DNA of 64,000 bases from Lachnospiraceae bacterium (GTDB lineage: Bacteria > Bacillota > Clostridia > Lachnospirales > Lachnospiraceae), in NCBI GenBank assembly GCA_022794265.1, contig JAAWEK010000003.1, forward strand, positions 409,195 through 473,194. The letters run 5' to 3'. Position numbers and translations under genes: made by a program. A model generated the notes under the pieces. The model worked only from the letters and a program-made list of their open reading frames with translations, was not told the DNA's origin and made no database searches. The stretch's first letter is position 1, and each line of letters begins with the position of its first letter. Positions 18,219 through 26,431 of the stretch are shown one piece after another.

Positions 18219-20819
18219 TTATTTTGATTCTGATTTTGGCTTTGTATCCGGTTTCTTTGTTTCTTTATCCGGTTCTGCCTTTCCGTTTTCTGTCTTCTGT
18301 TCTTCTGCTTTCTTCACTTCTGTTATTTTTTTCGCAGTCTCTTCTTTTTTTGATACAGACTCATTTTTTTCAGCGGTTACTTTCTTTTTTGCCGTTGTTT
18401 TCTTTTCCGTAATATTTTCTTTCTTCGCTGTTGCCTTTTCTGCGGTTTCTTTCTTTTCTGCAGATTTTACTTTGGAAACTGTTTTTTCTTTCACTGCCTC
18501 CTTGGAAGCTGTCTGTTTTTTTGCCGCATTTGCCTTGGCCTCTTTATTTCCTGCCAGCTTTTCATCTGCCTTGGAAAATTTAAAAATTGCAACGCTTAAC
18601 CCCGGAACATTGACGCGAACGGATTCCTCTCTGCCGTCACACTCATCAGTCTTAGACTGTTTCAGTCTCGGATTGGTAAATCCGTTGCCTCCAAAGGCAG
18701 TATTGTCGGAATTAAAAATTTCCTTATATTTTCCTCTTTTCGGAACCCCAATCTTATAATCGCTCCGGTCAACCGCATCAAAGTTACAGACCACCAAAAG
18801 CATATCATCTTCTTTAACGTTTTTCTTATCATAATTAATACCTTTTCGAACAAATGTAAGTATACTTTCTCTTGCCGAAATATTATTAATCCATTCAAAT
18901 CCTTCACTGTCATTATCCAGTTCATAGAGCGACGGCTCGCTTACATAGATTTCATTTAATTTCTTTACACATTCATTAATCTGTTTGTGTTTATCCGTAT
19001 TCAGAAGTTCCGGACTGAACTGTCCGTCCGGTTTCCACTCACCATACTCAGCCAGATCCTGTCCCATGAACAGCATCTTTTTACCCGGATGTACCATAGC
19101 ATAAGCAAGGGCAAGTCTCATATTGGCAAACTTTCTCTCCTCGGTATCTCCCGTCATTCTTCCAATCAGAGAGGATTGTCCGTTGATAAATTCTACGCTT
19201 GGGAACCCTACAATAAAATCATCGCTATACTGATAAATCATGCTTAACGATAATTCATTGTAATGTCCTTCCCGGAGATATGGCGGAACCCCGAGATAAT
19301 TCAGAAAGTCTTTTCTCCATTCCTCATTCCATTTTAAATCAAATCCTAAGCAATCCTCATCCACAATACCCGTCATTTTCGGATAGCCGGAATTATCTTC
19401 GGCAATGGTAATCACACCTTTTTCTACTTTATGAATAATGGAATTAAAATGTTTGATAAACTCGATGGCCTCCAGATTTTCATTTCCTCCATAGATATTC
19501 GGTATCCATTCTCCCGGCTTTCTGTCATAATCCAGATACAGCATAGCGGCTACTTTTGCCATTTTTAAACCGTCCGCATGATACTTCCGAATCCACATAA
19601 ATGCATTTCCAATCAGATAGCTGGTAACCTCCGGTCTGGCATAGTTAAACATATAGGTTCCCGTTCTCGGATTGATTCCCTTCTTCGGGTCCATATGTTC
19701 ATAGAGACCGGAACCGTCAAATCCTCTCATTCCGCTCTCATCCGATGCAAACTGATACGGTGTAAAATCAAAAATAACGCCAATTCCATGGGTATGCATA
19801 TAATCCACAAATGCCATCAGTCCTTCTGCATTACCATATCTGGCTGTTGGAGCATAAAAATTAGTGGTATCATATCCCAGAGAGGCATCGTTGGTATATT
19901 CCGAAACCGGCATCAACTGAATATGAGTATATTTCATTTGTTTCACATAATCCGCAATATCCCTGGCTGCCTGTTCATACTGAATGATTCCGTCCTTTGC
20001 AAAATTGCCGAGATAAATTTCATAGATATTCAACGGCATGGAAGAAACATCCTGTTTTCCCCGTTTCGTCATCCATTCCTTATCATTCCACTGATATCCG
20101 CTGCCAGACTCCATGGCCGCAGATACCACCGATGCATCTCCCGGCTGTTGCTCCATAGCAAACGCATAAGGGTCTGTCTTTAAAAGATTTTCACCGCCCT
20201 TTTTCTTTATTTCATATTTATACAAAGAGCCGGCTCCGGCTTCCGGAACAAAGATTGTAAAAATCCCCGTATCCTCCACTCTGTTCATCTGGTGAACCCT
20301 TCCGTCCCAATGATTGAAATCGCCTACTACACTGACACGAACTGCATACGGCGCCCATACTGCAAATCTCACACCTTCTACTCCGTTTATTTTCATCGGA
20401 TGAGCTCCCAGAACTGTATAGGCATCATATCCGATACCAGCATTAAACTTTTTGATTTCCTTCATCGGCAAATTTGGATCAAATGCATAGGCATCGTATC
20501 GCTCAATCTTTTCTTCTCCATATGTGACGGCAAGTTTATAATTCAATTCTTTTTTTCCGTCAATCAGTACCGCATAAAAACCTGCTTCATCCATTTTCTG
20601 CATTTCATAATACTTCCCTCCGGTTTTTACTTCAGCTTTGTCAGCACCCGGTAGAAATGCCTGTATCAAAACCCCATGTTCTGTCACGGTCTGTCCCAGA
20701 ACATCCGACGGATTATCGATATCCGTATACTCAATTCCCTCAATAACCGGCCAGTTCATCATTCCATACAGTAATTCGCTCATAATCGCACCAATGTGTG
20801 TCAATGAGTTCAGTGACAC
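18219..20819 (-). CDS. Branching-enzyme-like GH13 protein without catalytic residues
   Basis: 866 residues with full GlgB architecture: an extra N-terminal domain, CBM48 (about 130-230), a GH13 barrel (about 260-620), the C-terminal beta domain to about 750, then a 115-residue tail of Lys, Glu, Thr and Ala. The catalytic motifs are degraded. DWVPxHF reads DFTPYQF (His to Gln356); RVDAVASM reads KMAKVAAM (nucleophile Asp to Ala421); SHDEVVHGK reads PSVEFINGQ (Asp to Val542). Scaffold motifs such as MLYLDYDRKPGEW and GRMTGD are kept. So it is probably not an active branching enzyme but may bind glycogen. A GTG start at 20819 fits the AAAGGA site; ATG 20783 is the alternative. Confidence 0.85.
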   Translation of the reverse strand: MSLNSLTHIGAIMSELLYGMMNWPVIEGIEYTDIDNPSDVLGQTVTEHGVLIQAFLPGADKAEVKTGGKYYEMQKMDEAGFYAVLIDGKKELNYKLAVTYGEEKIERYDAYAFDPNLPMKEIKKFNAGIGYDAYTVLGAHPMKINGVEGVRFAVWAPYAVRVSVVGDFNHWDGRVHQMNRVEDTGIFTIFVPEAGAGSLYKYEIKKKGGENLLKTDPYAFAMEQQPGDASVVSAAMESGSGYQWNDKEWMTKRGKQDVSSMPLNIYEIYLGNFAKDGIIQYEQAARDIADYVKQMKYTHIQLMPVSEYTNDASLGYDTTNFYAPTARYGNAEGLMAFVDYMHTHGIGVIFDFTPYQFASDESGMRGFDGSGLYEHMDPKKGINPRTGTYMFNYARPEVTSYLIGNAFMWIRKYHADGLKMAKVAAMLYLDYDRKPGEWIPNIYGGNENLEAIEFIKHFNSIIHKVEKGVITIAEDNSGYPKMTGIVDEDCLGFDLKWNEEWRKDFLNYLGVPPYLREGHYNELSLSMIYQYSDDFIVGFPSVEFINGQSSLIGRMTGDTEERKFANMRLALAYAMVHPGKKMLFMGQDLAEYGEWKPDGQFSPELLNTDKHKQINECVKKLNEIYVSEPSLYELDNDSEGFEWINNISARESILTFVRKGINYDKKNVKEDDMLLVVCNFDAVDRSDYKIGVPKRGKYKEIFNSDNTAFGGNGFTNPRLKQSKTDECDGREESVRVNVPGLSVAIFKFSKADEKLAGNKEAKANAAKKQTASKEAVKEKTVSKVKSAEKKETAEKATAKKENITEKKTTAKKKVTAEKNESVSKKEETAKKITEVKKAEEQKTENGKAEPDKETKKPDTKPKSESK

Positions 20820-20857
20820 TCATTTATCCTTTCTTTTTTATTTTTGTTAAACAGACA

Positions 20858-20897
20858 ATTGCGAAACTCATGGTCACAGGTCAGAAGTTTCGCAATC
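20858..20897. repeat. Palindromic repeat, copy D
   Basis: ATTGCGAAACTC...TTTCGCAATC with the same central TCACAGGTCAGA as copies A to C, followed by CACCTG as in copy C's flank. It lies in the 400-base gap upstream of the branching-enzyme-like gene and YihY. The rest of that gap is AT-rich with one promoter (21111-21139). Confidence 0.8.
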
Positions 20898-21110
20898 ACC
20901 TGTTATTCTTGTTAAAATAATTACAGAATCTATCGCATAAATTCATTAATTATGCAATTTTCTGATATTTCTATTTCTTCCTGTTTTTCTTCATTATTAT
21001 CTCATATTTTTCATGCTATTTCAAGAAGTATCGCATCGCCCCATTCTATCAAATTCTACAAAGATACACATCTAATCATCCTGCCAGGTGAAAATATGCT
21101 CACACCCTCC

Positions 21111-21139
21111 TTGCAATAATAAGCCATTCATGCTAAAAT
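21111..21139 (+). promoter_or_regulatory. Sigma-A promoter of the YihY gene
   Basis: TTGCAA and TAAAAT are exactly 17 bases apart on the plus strand. Transcription would begin near 21146, about 75 bases before the chosen TTG start. Confidence 0.65.
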
Positions 21140-21221
21140 TCTTCAATAGATTATAAAAAATTTGGAAACTCATAGGTTTCATAATTCCAGAATATATGCA
21201 CTATGGAAAGGATGCAAAACA

Positions 21222-22097
21222 TTGATTAACGAAATTTATTTATTAATTAAAGGATTCCTGAATCAGACAAAGAAAGACAGTGTCAGCGCCTTCTCTGCCC
21301 AGGCTGCATTTTTTCTTATTTTATCCGTCGTTCCGTTTTTTTCTCTTCTGCTGACACTGGTACAGTTTCTTCCAGTAAATAAAGCAGAAATTCTCACCAC
21401 TGTGGTGGATATCATGCCTTCTGCATTTGAGCCGGTTGTTTCCACCATTATTGACGAATTATTTAATCAGAGTACCGGTGCCGTAATTTCCATTTCCGCT
21501 TTAATTGCCTTATGGTCTGCGGGAAAAGGAGTAATGGCCATCATCAGAGGTCTGAATTCCGTCTATCATGTAACGGAAAAGAGAAATTATTTTGTTCTGA
21601 GAATCGTATCCGCAGTCTACACCATCTTATTTATTTTTGCACTGGTGTTATCACTGCTGCTACTGGTATTCAGCAATTCCATTTATAATTTTTTAAAAAA
21701 ACATATACCCGTCATTGCCGAATTTACCAACATATTTTTTAACCATAAGATTATTCTTTCCCTTGGAATATTAATCATTGTTTTTATCTTTATTTACCGT
21801 CTGGTACAGGATACCCATTCAGATTCGGCATTATTTGTCGTACCCGGAGCATTGATTTCTTCCGTCTCCTGGGTTGTATTTTCCTATGCCTTTTCTCTAT
21901 ATATTGATAAATTCAGCGACTTTTCATACACATATGGAAGTCTTTCAACCATTGTAATTGCCATGCTCTGGATTTATATCTGTATGTATATTCTATTTAT
22001 TGGTGCAGAAATCAACCAGTATTTCCGTCTCCATTTTAAAATGGCTTATAAATATTTCAGGAAACGCAGGAAAAAAAAACAACCCATTCAAAAATAA
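21222..22097 (+). CDS. YihY/BrkB family membrane protein
   Basis: 291 residues from TTG 21222. The family was once called RNase BN but is a multi-spanning membrane protein of unknown function. Six hydrophobic segments, the family motif SAQAAFFLILSVVPF in the first and a conserved SYTYGSLSTIVIAMLWIYICMYILFIGAEINQ near the end, then a Lys/Arg-rich cytoplasmic tail. The start was chosen because AAAGGA lies nine bases upstream; a frame beginning 20 codons earlier lacks one. Convergent with the SpoIID gene. Confidence 0.88.
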   Translation: MINEIYLLIKGFLNQTKKDSVSAFSAQAAFFLILSVVPFFSLLLTLVQFLPVNKAEILTTVVDIMPSAFEPVVSTIIDELFNQSTGAVISISALIALWSAGKGVMAIIRGLNSVYHVTEKRNYFVLRIVSAVYTILFIFALVLSLLLLVFSNSIYNFLKKHIPVIAEFTNIFFNHKIILSLGILIIVFIFIYRLVQDTHSDSALFVVPGALISSVSWVVFSYAFSLYIDKFSDFSYTYGSLSTIVIAMLWIYICMYILFIGAEINQYFRLHFKMAYKYFRKRRKKKQPIQK

Positions 22098-22108
22098 AAT
22101 TTCCGATA

Positions 22109-24385
22109 CTATCCCAGATATGCTTCTGATAAGACCACTTCTATACCCGGATAAAAGAAACTGAGAATACTCTTATAATCCATTCCCTGATCTATCATTT
22201 TTTTTACCGCCGTCTGGCTCATACCTGCACCATGTCCGTAACCTCCTCCGTATATCTCAAAAGAATTACCGTCCGCCCCTTTGTTTATGGCAAAAAACGC
22301 GCTTGGTAACGTAGTAAAATGGTCAATCACCGAACCATCGTTCCGAACGATATCATTTCCGTAAGGATTAAAAATTTTGCGGATATTTCCCTGCTTGATA
22401 ATCTTTACTTTTCCTTTATCACCAGTAATAATCATCTCTTCAATGATTCCCCCGGCCCCACGTTTTGTAACCGATATATCATACACCCGGCCTACCGAAT
22501 GTACCGGCACGCTCTCGAACTCACCGGAAGCATTGGCGGTAAGCACCTGATTTTCATTGGCACAATACAACGAATATAATAAATGATTAACACTGTTGGA
22601 TATGGTTTCTATACTCAGGGTTACATTCCACCGGTACCAGACGGAATCCATATCAAAGTTCTCCGGCTTCTGTTTAATAAATTCCGTAAATACATCATTA
22701 TTCATTAAATCCGGCATTTCCTGAGAAGGGTTTAAATACTTTGCCCTGATATAAGGAATATCCGTATCACTCCATACCGTTCCGTTTGTAGTACATCCAC
22801 AGGAAGTTGCATAAAAATATGCAGTAACCACTGCTCCGTTAAAATTCATGACCATTCCTTTGGTGGCATCTACCGCAGATATAGAATTCTCGGTTTCTGC
22901 TGTATTGTTGTATACCTGATATGTGGTGCTGTCATCCACATGGGCACCATATTTTGCCAGCCTGCTGCCGGTCATATGGCTGATGGCATAACTTCTGGCA
23001 CAAACGGCCTGAACCTTTAAAGCTTCCACTCCATAAGACGATGGCATTTCGCTGGGCACTACGGAATACAGATATTCCTCTACAGAAACTTCGTTAATCA
23101 GAATCAGCCGTCCCTCATATGCTGATATCTCCAGACTTCCCCTATATTGCGGATTCTGAGCATTTCTGCTTAAAGATACCACTTTTAATCTGGCATTTTT
23201 ATCTGTAGGTACAATTTTAATTCTGCTGTATTTTAAGATATCATTATCAGCATTAATACTCAGAACTTCTCCTGCTTTATAGGAATGTACCACTTCATTA
23301 CCAGATAATAACCCCTCTGCCCCTCCTTCTTTTGCTGCTTCATTAAAAATAAGATTAAAATCACTCTGACAGGTAATCGTTACAATATCGTGAAACATAT
23401 CCGCATATCCACTGCTATTCAGCAACACCCTGATATTTGCCGACTGTATCACTCCATGTACGATTGCCCCGCTTATCTCTCTGTCTGCCACCACAAAGCT
23501 GACATTGCTGCTGCCCACCACAATATCGGACAGATTTCCCGGTACAAAACTCTCTGTCTTATATACCCGAACCGCTGGAGAAACAGATATTCGGCCAAAA
23601 CCCTCCAGTTCAACGGTATCCTCCGATACACTGAGAACCTTTGCAGAAATTTTTTCTCTCTTCAATCTTAACTCCTGAACAATTCCCTGCTCCATTGTGA
23701 TATCCGCCAGTACATTTTCCAGAACTGCCGTTTCGGAACTTCCCAGTCCCCTGACCTCAAAGCACCGCTCCACACCAAACAGCTGCACGGTAATCATATC
23801 ACCTTCGGTTTTCTTAATCAGAACATTCTGAAATCCCGCCTCTTCCTCCGTCTTTATTACAAAAAGTATAATATTGTCCCTATGAATAAACGAAATCTTT
23901 TTATCCACTAAGGCTTCTTCTGCCGCCCTGTACTGATATTTTCCTTCGTCGCTGACCAGTTCTCCGAATTCCCGGTTCCAGTCATAGACAGATATCCTGC
24001 CTTTTCCACAGACCTGGGAAAGACCGGTCGCCTGTCCCAGCAGCAGCAGAATCTCTCCCCATTCTGCCCTGCCGATAAATCCTGCTGCCGCTTCCTGTTT
24101 AATCTGTTTTGTATATTCCTCTGAAATCTGCAAATGGTTCAGTAATTTTAAAATTTTTTCCGGTGTAACGATATCCTCCGGCTTCCCGTCAAAGGAGCGG
24201 GCATTTACATAATTTTCAACATCATATAAAAGATTAACGCTATCTGCTGCCTCCGCAATCGAAACCACGTCGGTTCCCTGTTCCCTGAACGAAGGGTCCT
24301 TTTTTCCAAACTGCAGCATAACAACCATCAGTATGCCCAGCATTATAAATATAAGGATAATGGTAGCCCTTATTCTTGACTTCAT
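22109..24385 (-). CDS. SpoIID/LytB domain protein
   Basis: 758 residues. An N-terminal membrane anchor (about 7-26) is followed by a long extracytoplasmic region of about 370 residues without an assigned domain, then the SpoIID domain: EISAYEGRLILINEVSVEEYLYSVVPSEMPSSYGVEALKVQAVCARSYA, with the catalytic-type Glu in PSEMP, and the C-terminal GGGYGHGAGMSQ motif. SpoIID is a lytic transglycosylase needed for engulfment. This protein is about twice the length of Bacillus SpoIID, so it may be a paralogue acting on the wall in other conditions. Two 13-bp direct repeats lie just upstream. Confidence 0.88.
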   Translation of the reverse strand: MKSRIRATIILIFIMLGILMVVMLQFGKKDPSFREQGTDVVSIAEAADSVNLLYDVENYVNARSFDGKPEDIVTPEKILKLLNHLQISEEYTKQIKQEAAAGFIGRAEWGEILLLLGQATGLSQVCGKGRISVYDWNREFGELVSDEGKYQYRAAEEALVDKKISFIHRDNIILFVIKTEEEAGFQNVLIKKTEGDMITVQLFGVERCFEVRGLGSSETAVLENVLADITMEQGIVQELRLKREKISAKVLSVSEDTVELEGFGRISVSPAVRVYKTESFVPGNLSDIVVGSSNVSFVVADREISGAIVHGVIQSANIRVLLNSSGYADMFHDIVTITCQSDFNLIFNEAAKEGGAEGLLSGNEVVHSYKAGEVLSINADNDILKYSRIKIVPTDKNARLKVVSLSRNAQNPQYRGSLEISAYEGRLILINEVSVEEYLYSVVPSEMPSSYGVEALKVQAVCARSYAISHMTGSRLAKYGAHVDDSTTYQVYNNTAETENSISAVDATKGMVMNFNGAVVTAYFYATSCGCTTNGTVWSDTDIPYIRAKYLNPSQEMPDLMNNDVFTEFIKQKPENFDMDSVWYRWNVTLSIETISNSVNHLLYSLYCANENQVLTANASGEFESVPVHSVGRVYDISVTKRGAGGIIEEMIITGDKGKVKIIKQGNIRKIFNPYGNDIVRNDGSVIDHFTTLPSAFFAINKGADGNSFEIYGGGYGHGAGMSQTAVKKMIDQGMDYKSILSFFYPGIEVVLSEAYLG

Positions 24386-24440
24386 AAACTATCTCCATTC
24401 TCATTTCTATGTACTGTCAGGATAGATTTCAAAATTCTTT

Positions 24441-24480
24441 TATGTTTTTAACCTGTCTTACATAATGTATGTTTTTAACC
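24441..24480. repeat. Two exact 13-bp direct repeats upstream of the SpoIID gene
   Basis: TATGTTTTTAACC occurs at 24441-24453 and 24468-24480, a 27-base period, 55 to 95 bases before the SpoIID start codon. The spacing (2.6 helical turns) and position suggest a regulator site, but the regulator is not recognised. Confidence 0.5.
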
Positions 24481-24517
24481 GGAAATCTATACGTTTTATT
24501 TCAAAGGATTTCCATAT

Positions 24518-24547
24518 AAAAAAGCAACACATATGTGTTGCTTTTTT
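24518..24547 (-). terminator. Terminator after the 6S-like RNA
   Basis: Perfect palindrome GCAACACATATGTGTTGC flanked by six A and six T, strong on both strands. It ends the 6S-like transcript. Confidence 0.88.
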
Positions 24548-24740
24548 ATAACCCAAAATGCCGGCTTCTGCAGTTTTGATTCCTAGCCAGGCTAGGTGGG
24601 TTTCCGCATACAGGCTTCTGCCGTCCGCTCAAACGGCGGCTTGACATCTACCTGAAAATCTAGGAGTCCCTATTCAAAAATGTAGGTTCAAAAAAACAGA
24701 AGTTGTCGTACATCCCAGGCAAATCAGATATACTAATCTT
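24548..24740 (-). ncRNA. ssrS: Probable 6S RNA
   Basis: A 420-base gap between prfC and the SpoIID gene contains a promoter, a structured stretch and a terminator but no reading frame. The predicted transcript folds as one long hairpin. A ten-pair outer stem (CCUGGGAUGU at 24719-24710 with GCAUUUUGGG at 24561-24552) is followed by CUUCUG/CAGAAG. Next comes a large asymmetric bubble (about 30 bases against 8), then CCUAG/CUAGG and CAGG/CCUG, and an apical hairpin GCCGCCG/CGGACGGC. A closing stem, central bubble and terminal stem over about 190 bases is the 6S layout, which mimics an open promoter and binds sigma-A polymerase. Primary sequence was not compared to a covariance model, so another structured RNA is possible. 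Confidence 0.62.
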
Positions 24741-24752
24741 GTAATTAGTATA
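24729..24752 (-). promoter_or_regulatory. Inverted repeat over the -10 of the 6S-like RNA
   Basis: TATACTAAT and ATTAGTATA, nine-base perfect arms six bases apart. The first arm contains the -10 and the second covers the start point, so this would be an operator or a second, opposing -10. Confidence 0.5.
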
Positions 24753-24775
24753 CTCTATTTTATGTGATTTTTCAA
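24747..24775 (-). promoter_or_regulatory. Sigma-A promoter of the 6S-like RNA
   Basis: TTGAAA and TATACT exactly 17 bases apart on the minus strand, transcribing toward 24518. Confidence 0.8.
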
Positions 24776-24807
24776 TAAAAAATTCTGCAAAATTTAATGT
24801 TTTTTAG

Positions 24808-26406
24808 TCAATTTCTTCCAAATTCAGATAACACCAGTCCCGGATTGCGTTCCAGTACCATATTGACACTCCATGGATTGATAAAGAGCAGCAACGGATT
24901 GTCTTTCAAATCTTTTATTTTTTTCATATCCGATGTTCCGGTAATCTTATTCACATCCATATCCCCGCTCTCAATCCAGCGGATATGCTCATACGGTAAC
25001 TGTTCCAGACGGATTTCCACATTATATTCATTTTCCAGACGGTATTTTAAAACATCAAACTGAAGGACGCCTACCACTCCTACAATGATTTCCTCCATGC
25101 CAGCATTAAATTCCTGAAAAATCTGTATAGCGCCCTCTTGTGCTATCTGATTCACACCCTTTACAAACTGTTTTCGTTTCATGGTATCTATCTGACGAAC
25201 TCTGGCAAAATGCTCCGGTGCAAATGTCGGAATTCCTTCAAACTGGAATTTCTCTCCGGAATTTGTCAGCGTATCCCCAATGGAAAAAATACCTGGATCA
25301 AAAACACCTATGATATCGCCGGCATACGCTTCCTCTACAATATGCCGCTCCTGCGCCATCATCTGCTGGGGCTGTGACAATTTTACCTTCTTTCCCCCCT
25401 GTACATGGTTTACATCCATACCGGCTTCAAACTTTCCGGAACATATTCTCATAAATGCAATTCTGTCCCTATGAGCCTTATTCATGTTTGCCTGAATTTT
25501 AAACACAAAGGCGGAAAAATCTTCCTGAAACGGAGATATTTCTCCGATATCCGACTTCCTTGGCAGCGGCGATGTTGTCATGGTTAAAAAATGCTTCAAA
25601 AAATTTTCAACTCCGAAGTTTGTTAATGCGGAACCAAAAAATACAGGCGTCAAATCACCTGCCCGGACTTCCTCCAAATCAAATTCTGCGCTGGCGCCGT
25701 CCAACAGTTCCAAATCCTCTATCAGTTTATCATATAATTCATTTCCCACATGAGAAATCAATTCGTTATGGTTGGAATCTGAAACTTCTATCCGACTGGT
25801 TTCAACCTGTTTCTGACCGTTCATAGCCGCCTTAAATGTAGTCACACAGTTCTCTTTTCTCTCATATACTCCTTTAAAACTTTTGCCGGAACCAATGGGC
25901 CAGTTAATAGGACAGGTCCGGATTCCCAGTACATTTTCAATATCGTCCAGTAAATCATAGGGATCATTGGCTTCCCTGTCCATCTTATTAATAAACGTAA
26001 AAATAGGTATATGGCGCATCACGCATACTTTAAATAATTTAATCGTCTGCTTTTCCACACCTTTGGAGGCATCGATTACCATAACCGCAGAATCCGCTGC
26101 CATCAGGGTTCTGTAAGTATCCTCCGAGAAATCCTGATGGCCTGGCGTATCCAGAATATTAATGCAGTAACCGTCATAATTAAACTGCAATACCGAGGAA
26201 GTAACGGAAATACCTCTTTCTTTTTCAATCTCCATCCAATCGGAAACTGCATGTTTTGCGGTTTTCTTTCCCTTAACAGAACCTGCAAGATTAATCGCCT
26301 TTCCATACAGCAGAAACTTCTCTGTCAATGTGGTTTTTCCCGCATCAGGATGGGATATGATTGCAAAAGTACGTCTTTTCTTTATTTCCGAATGTAAGTC
26401 AGCCAA
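24808..26406 (-). CDS. prfC: Peptide chain release factor 3
   Basis: 532 residues. GTPase that recycles RF1/RF2 after termination. G1 SHPDAGKTTLTEKFL near residue 18, switch II DTPGHQDFSEDTYRTL near 92, NKMDREANDP near 146, then the EF-Tu-like domain 2 and RF3 C-terminal domain. The start is TTG 26406, eight bases after GGAGG. It follows the second dynamin gene by 25 bases on the same strand and may be cotranscribed with it. Confidence 0.96.
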   Translation of the reverse strand: MADLHSEIKKRRTFAIISHPDAGKTTLTEKFLLYGKAINLAGSVKGKKTAKHAVSDWMEIEKERGISVTSSVLQFNYDGYCINILDTPGHQDFSEDTYRTLMAADSAVMVIDASKGVEKQTIKLFKVCVMRHIPIFTFINKMDREANDPYDLLDDIENVLGIRTCPINWPIGSGKSFKGVYERKENCVTTFKAAMNGQKQVETSRIEVSDSNHNELISHVGNELYDKLIEDLELLDGASAEFDLEEVRAGDLTPVFFGSALTNFGVENFLKHFLTMTTSPLPRKSDIGEISPFQEDFSAFVFKIQANMNKAHRDRIAFMRICSGKFEAGMDVNHVQGGKKVKLSQPQQMMAQERHIVEEAYAGDIIGVFDPGIFSIGDTLTNSGEKFQFEGIPTFAPEHFARVRQIDTMKRKQFVKGVNQIAQEGAIQIFQEFNAGMEEIIVGVVGVLQFDVLKYRLENEYNVEIRLEQLPYEHIRWIESGDMDVNKITGTSDMKKIKDLKDNPLLLFINPWSVNMVLERNPGLVLSEFGRN

Positions 26407-26431
26407 AATAAATTCCTCCTACATGAACCTG

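Noticed and set aside
18219-20819. Annotation as active glycogen branching enzyme
   Set aside because: Overall similarity supports it, but the nucleophile and two other catalytic positions are replaced.
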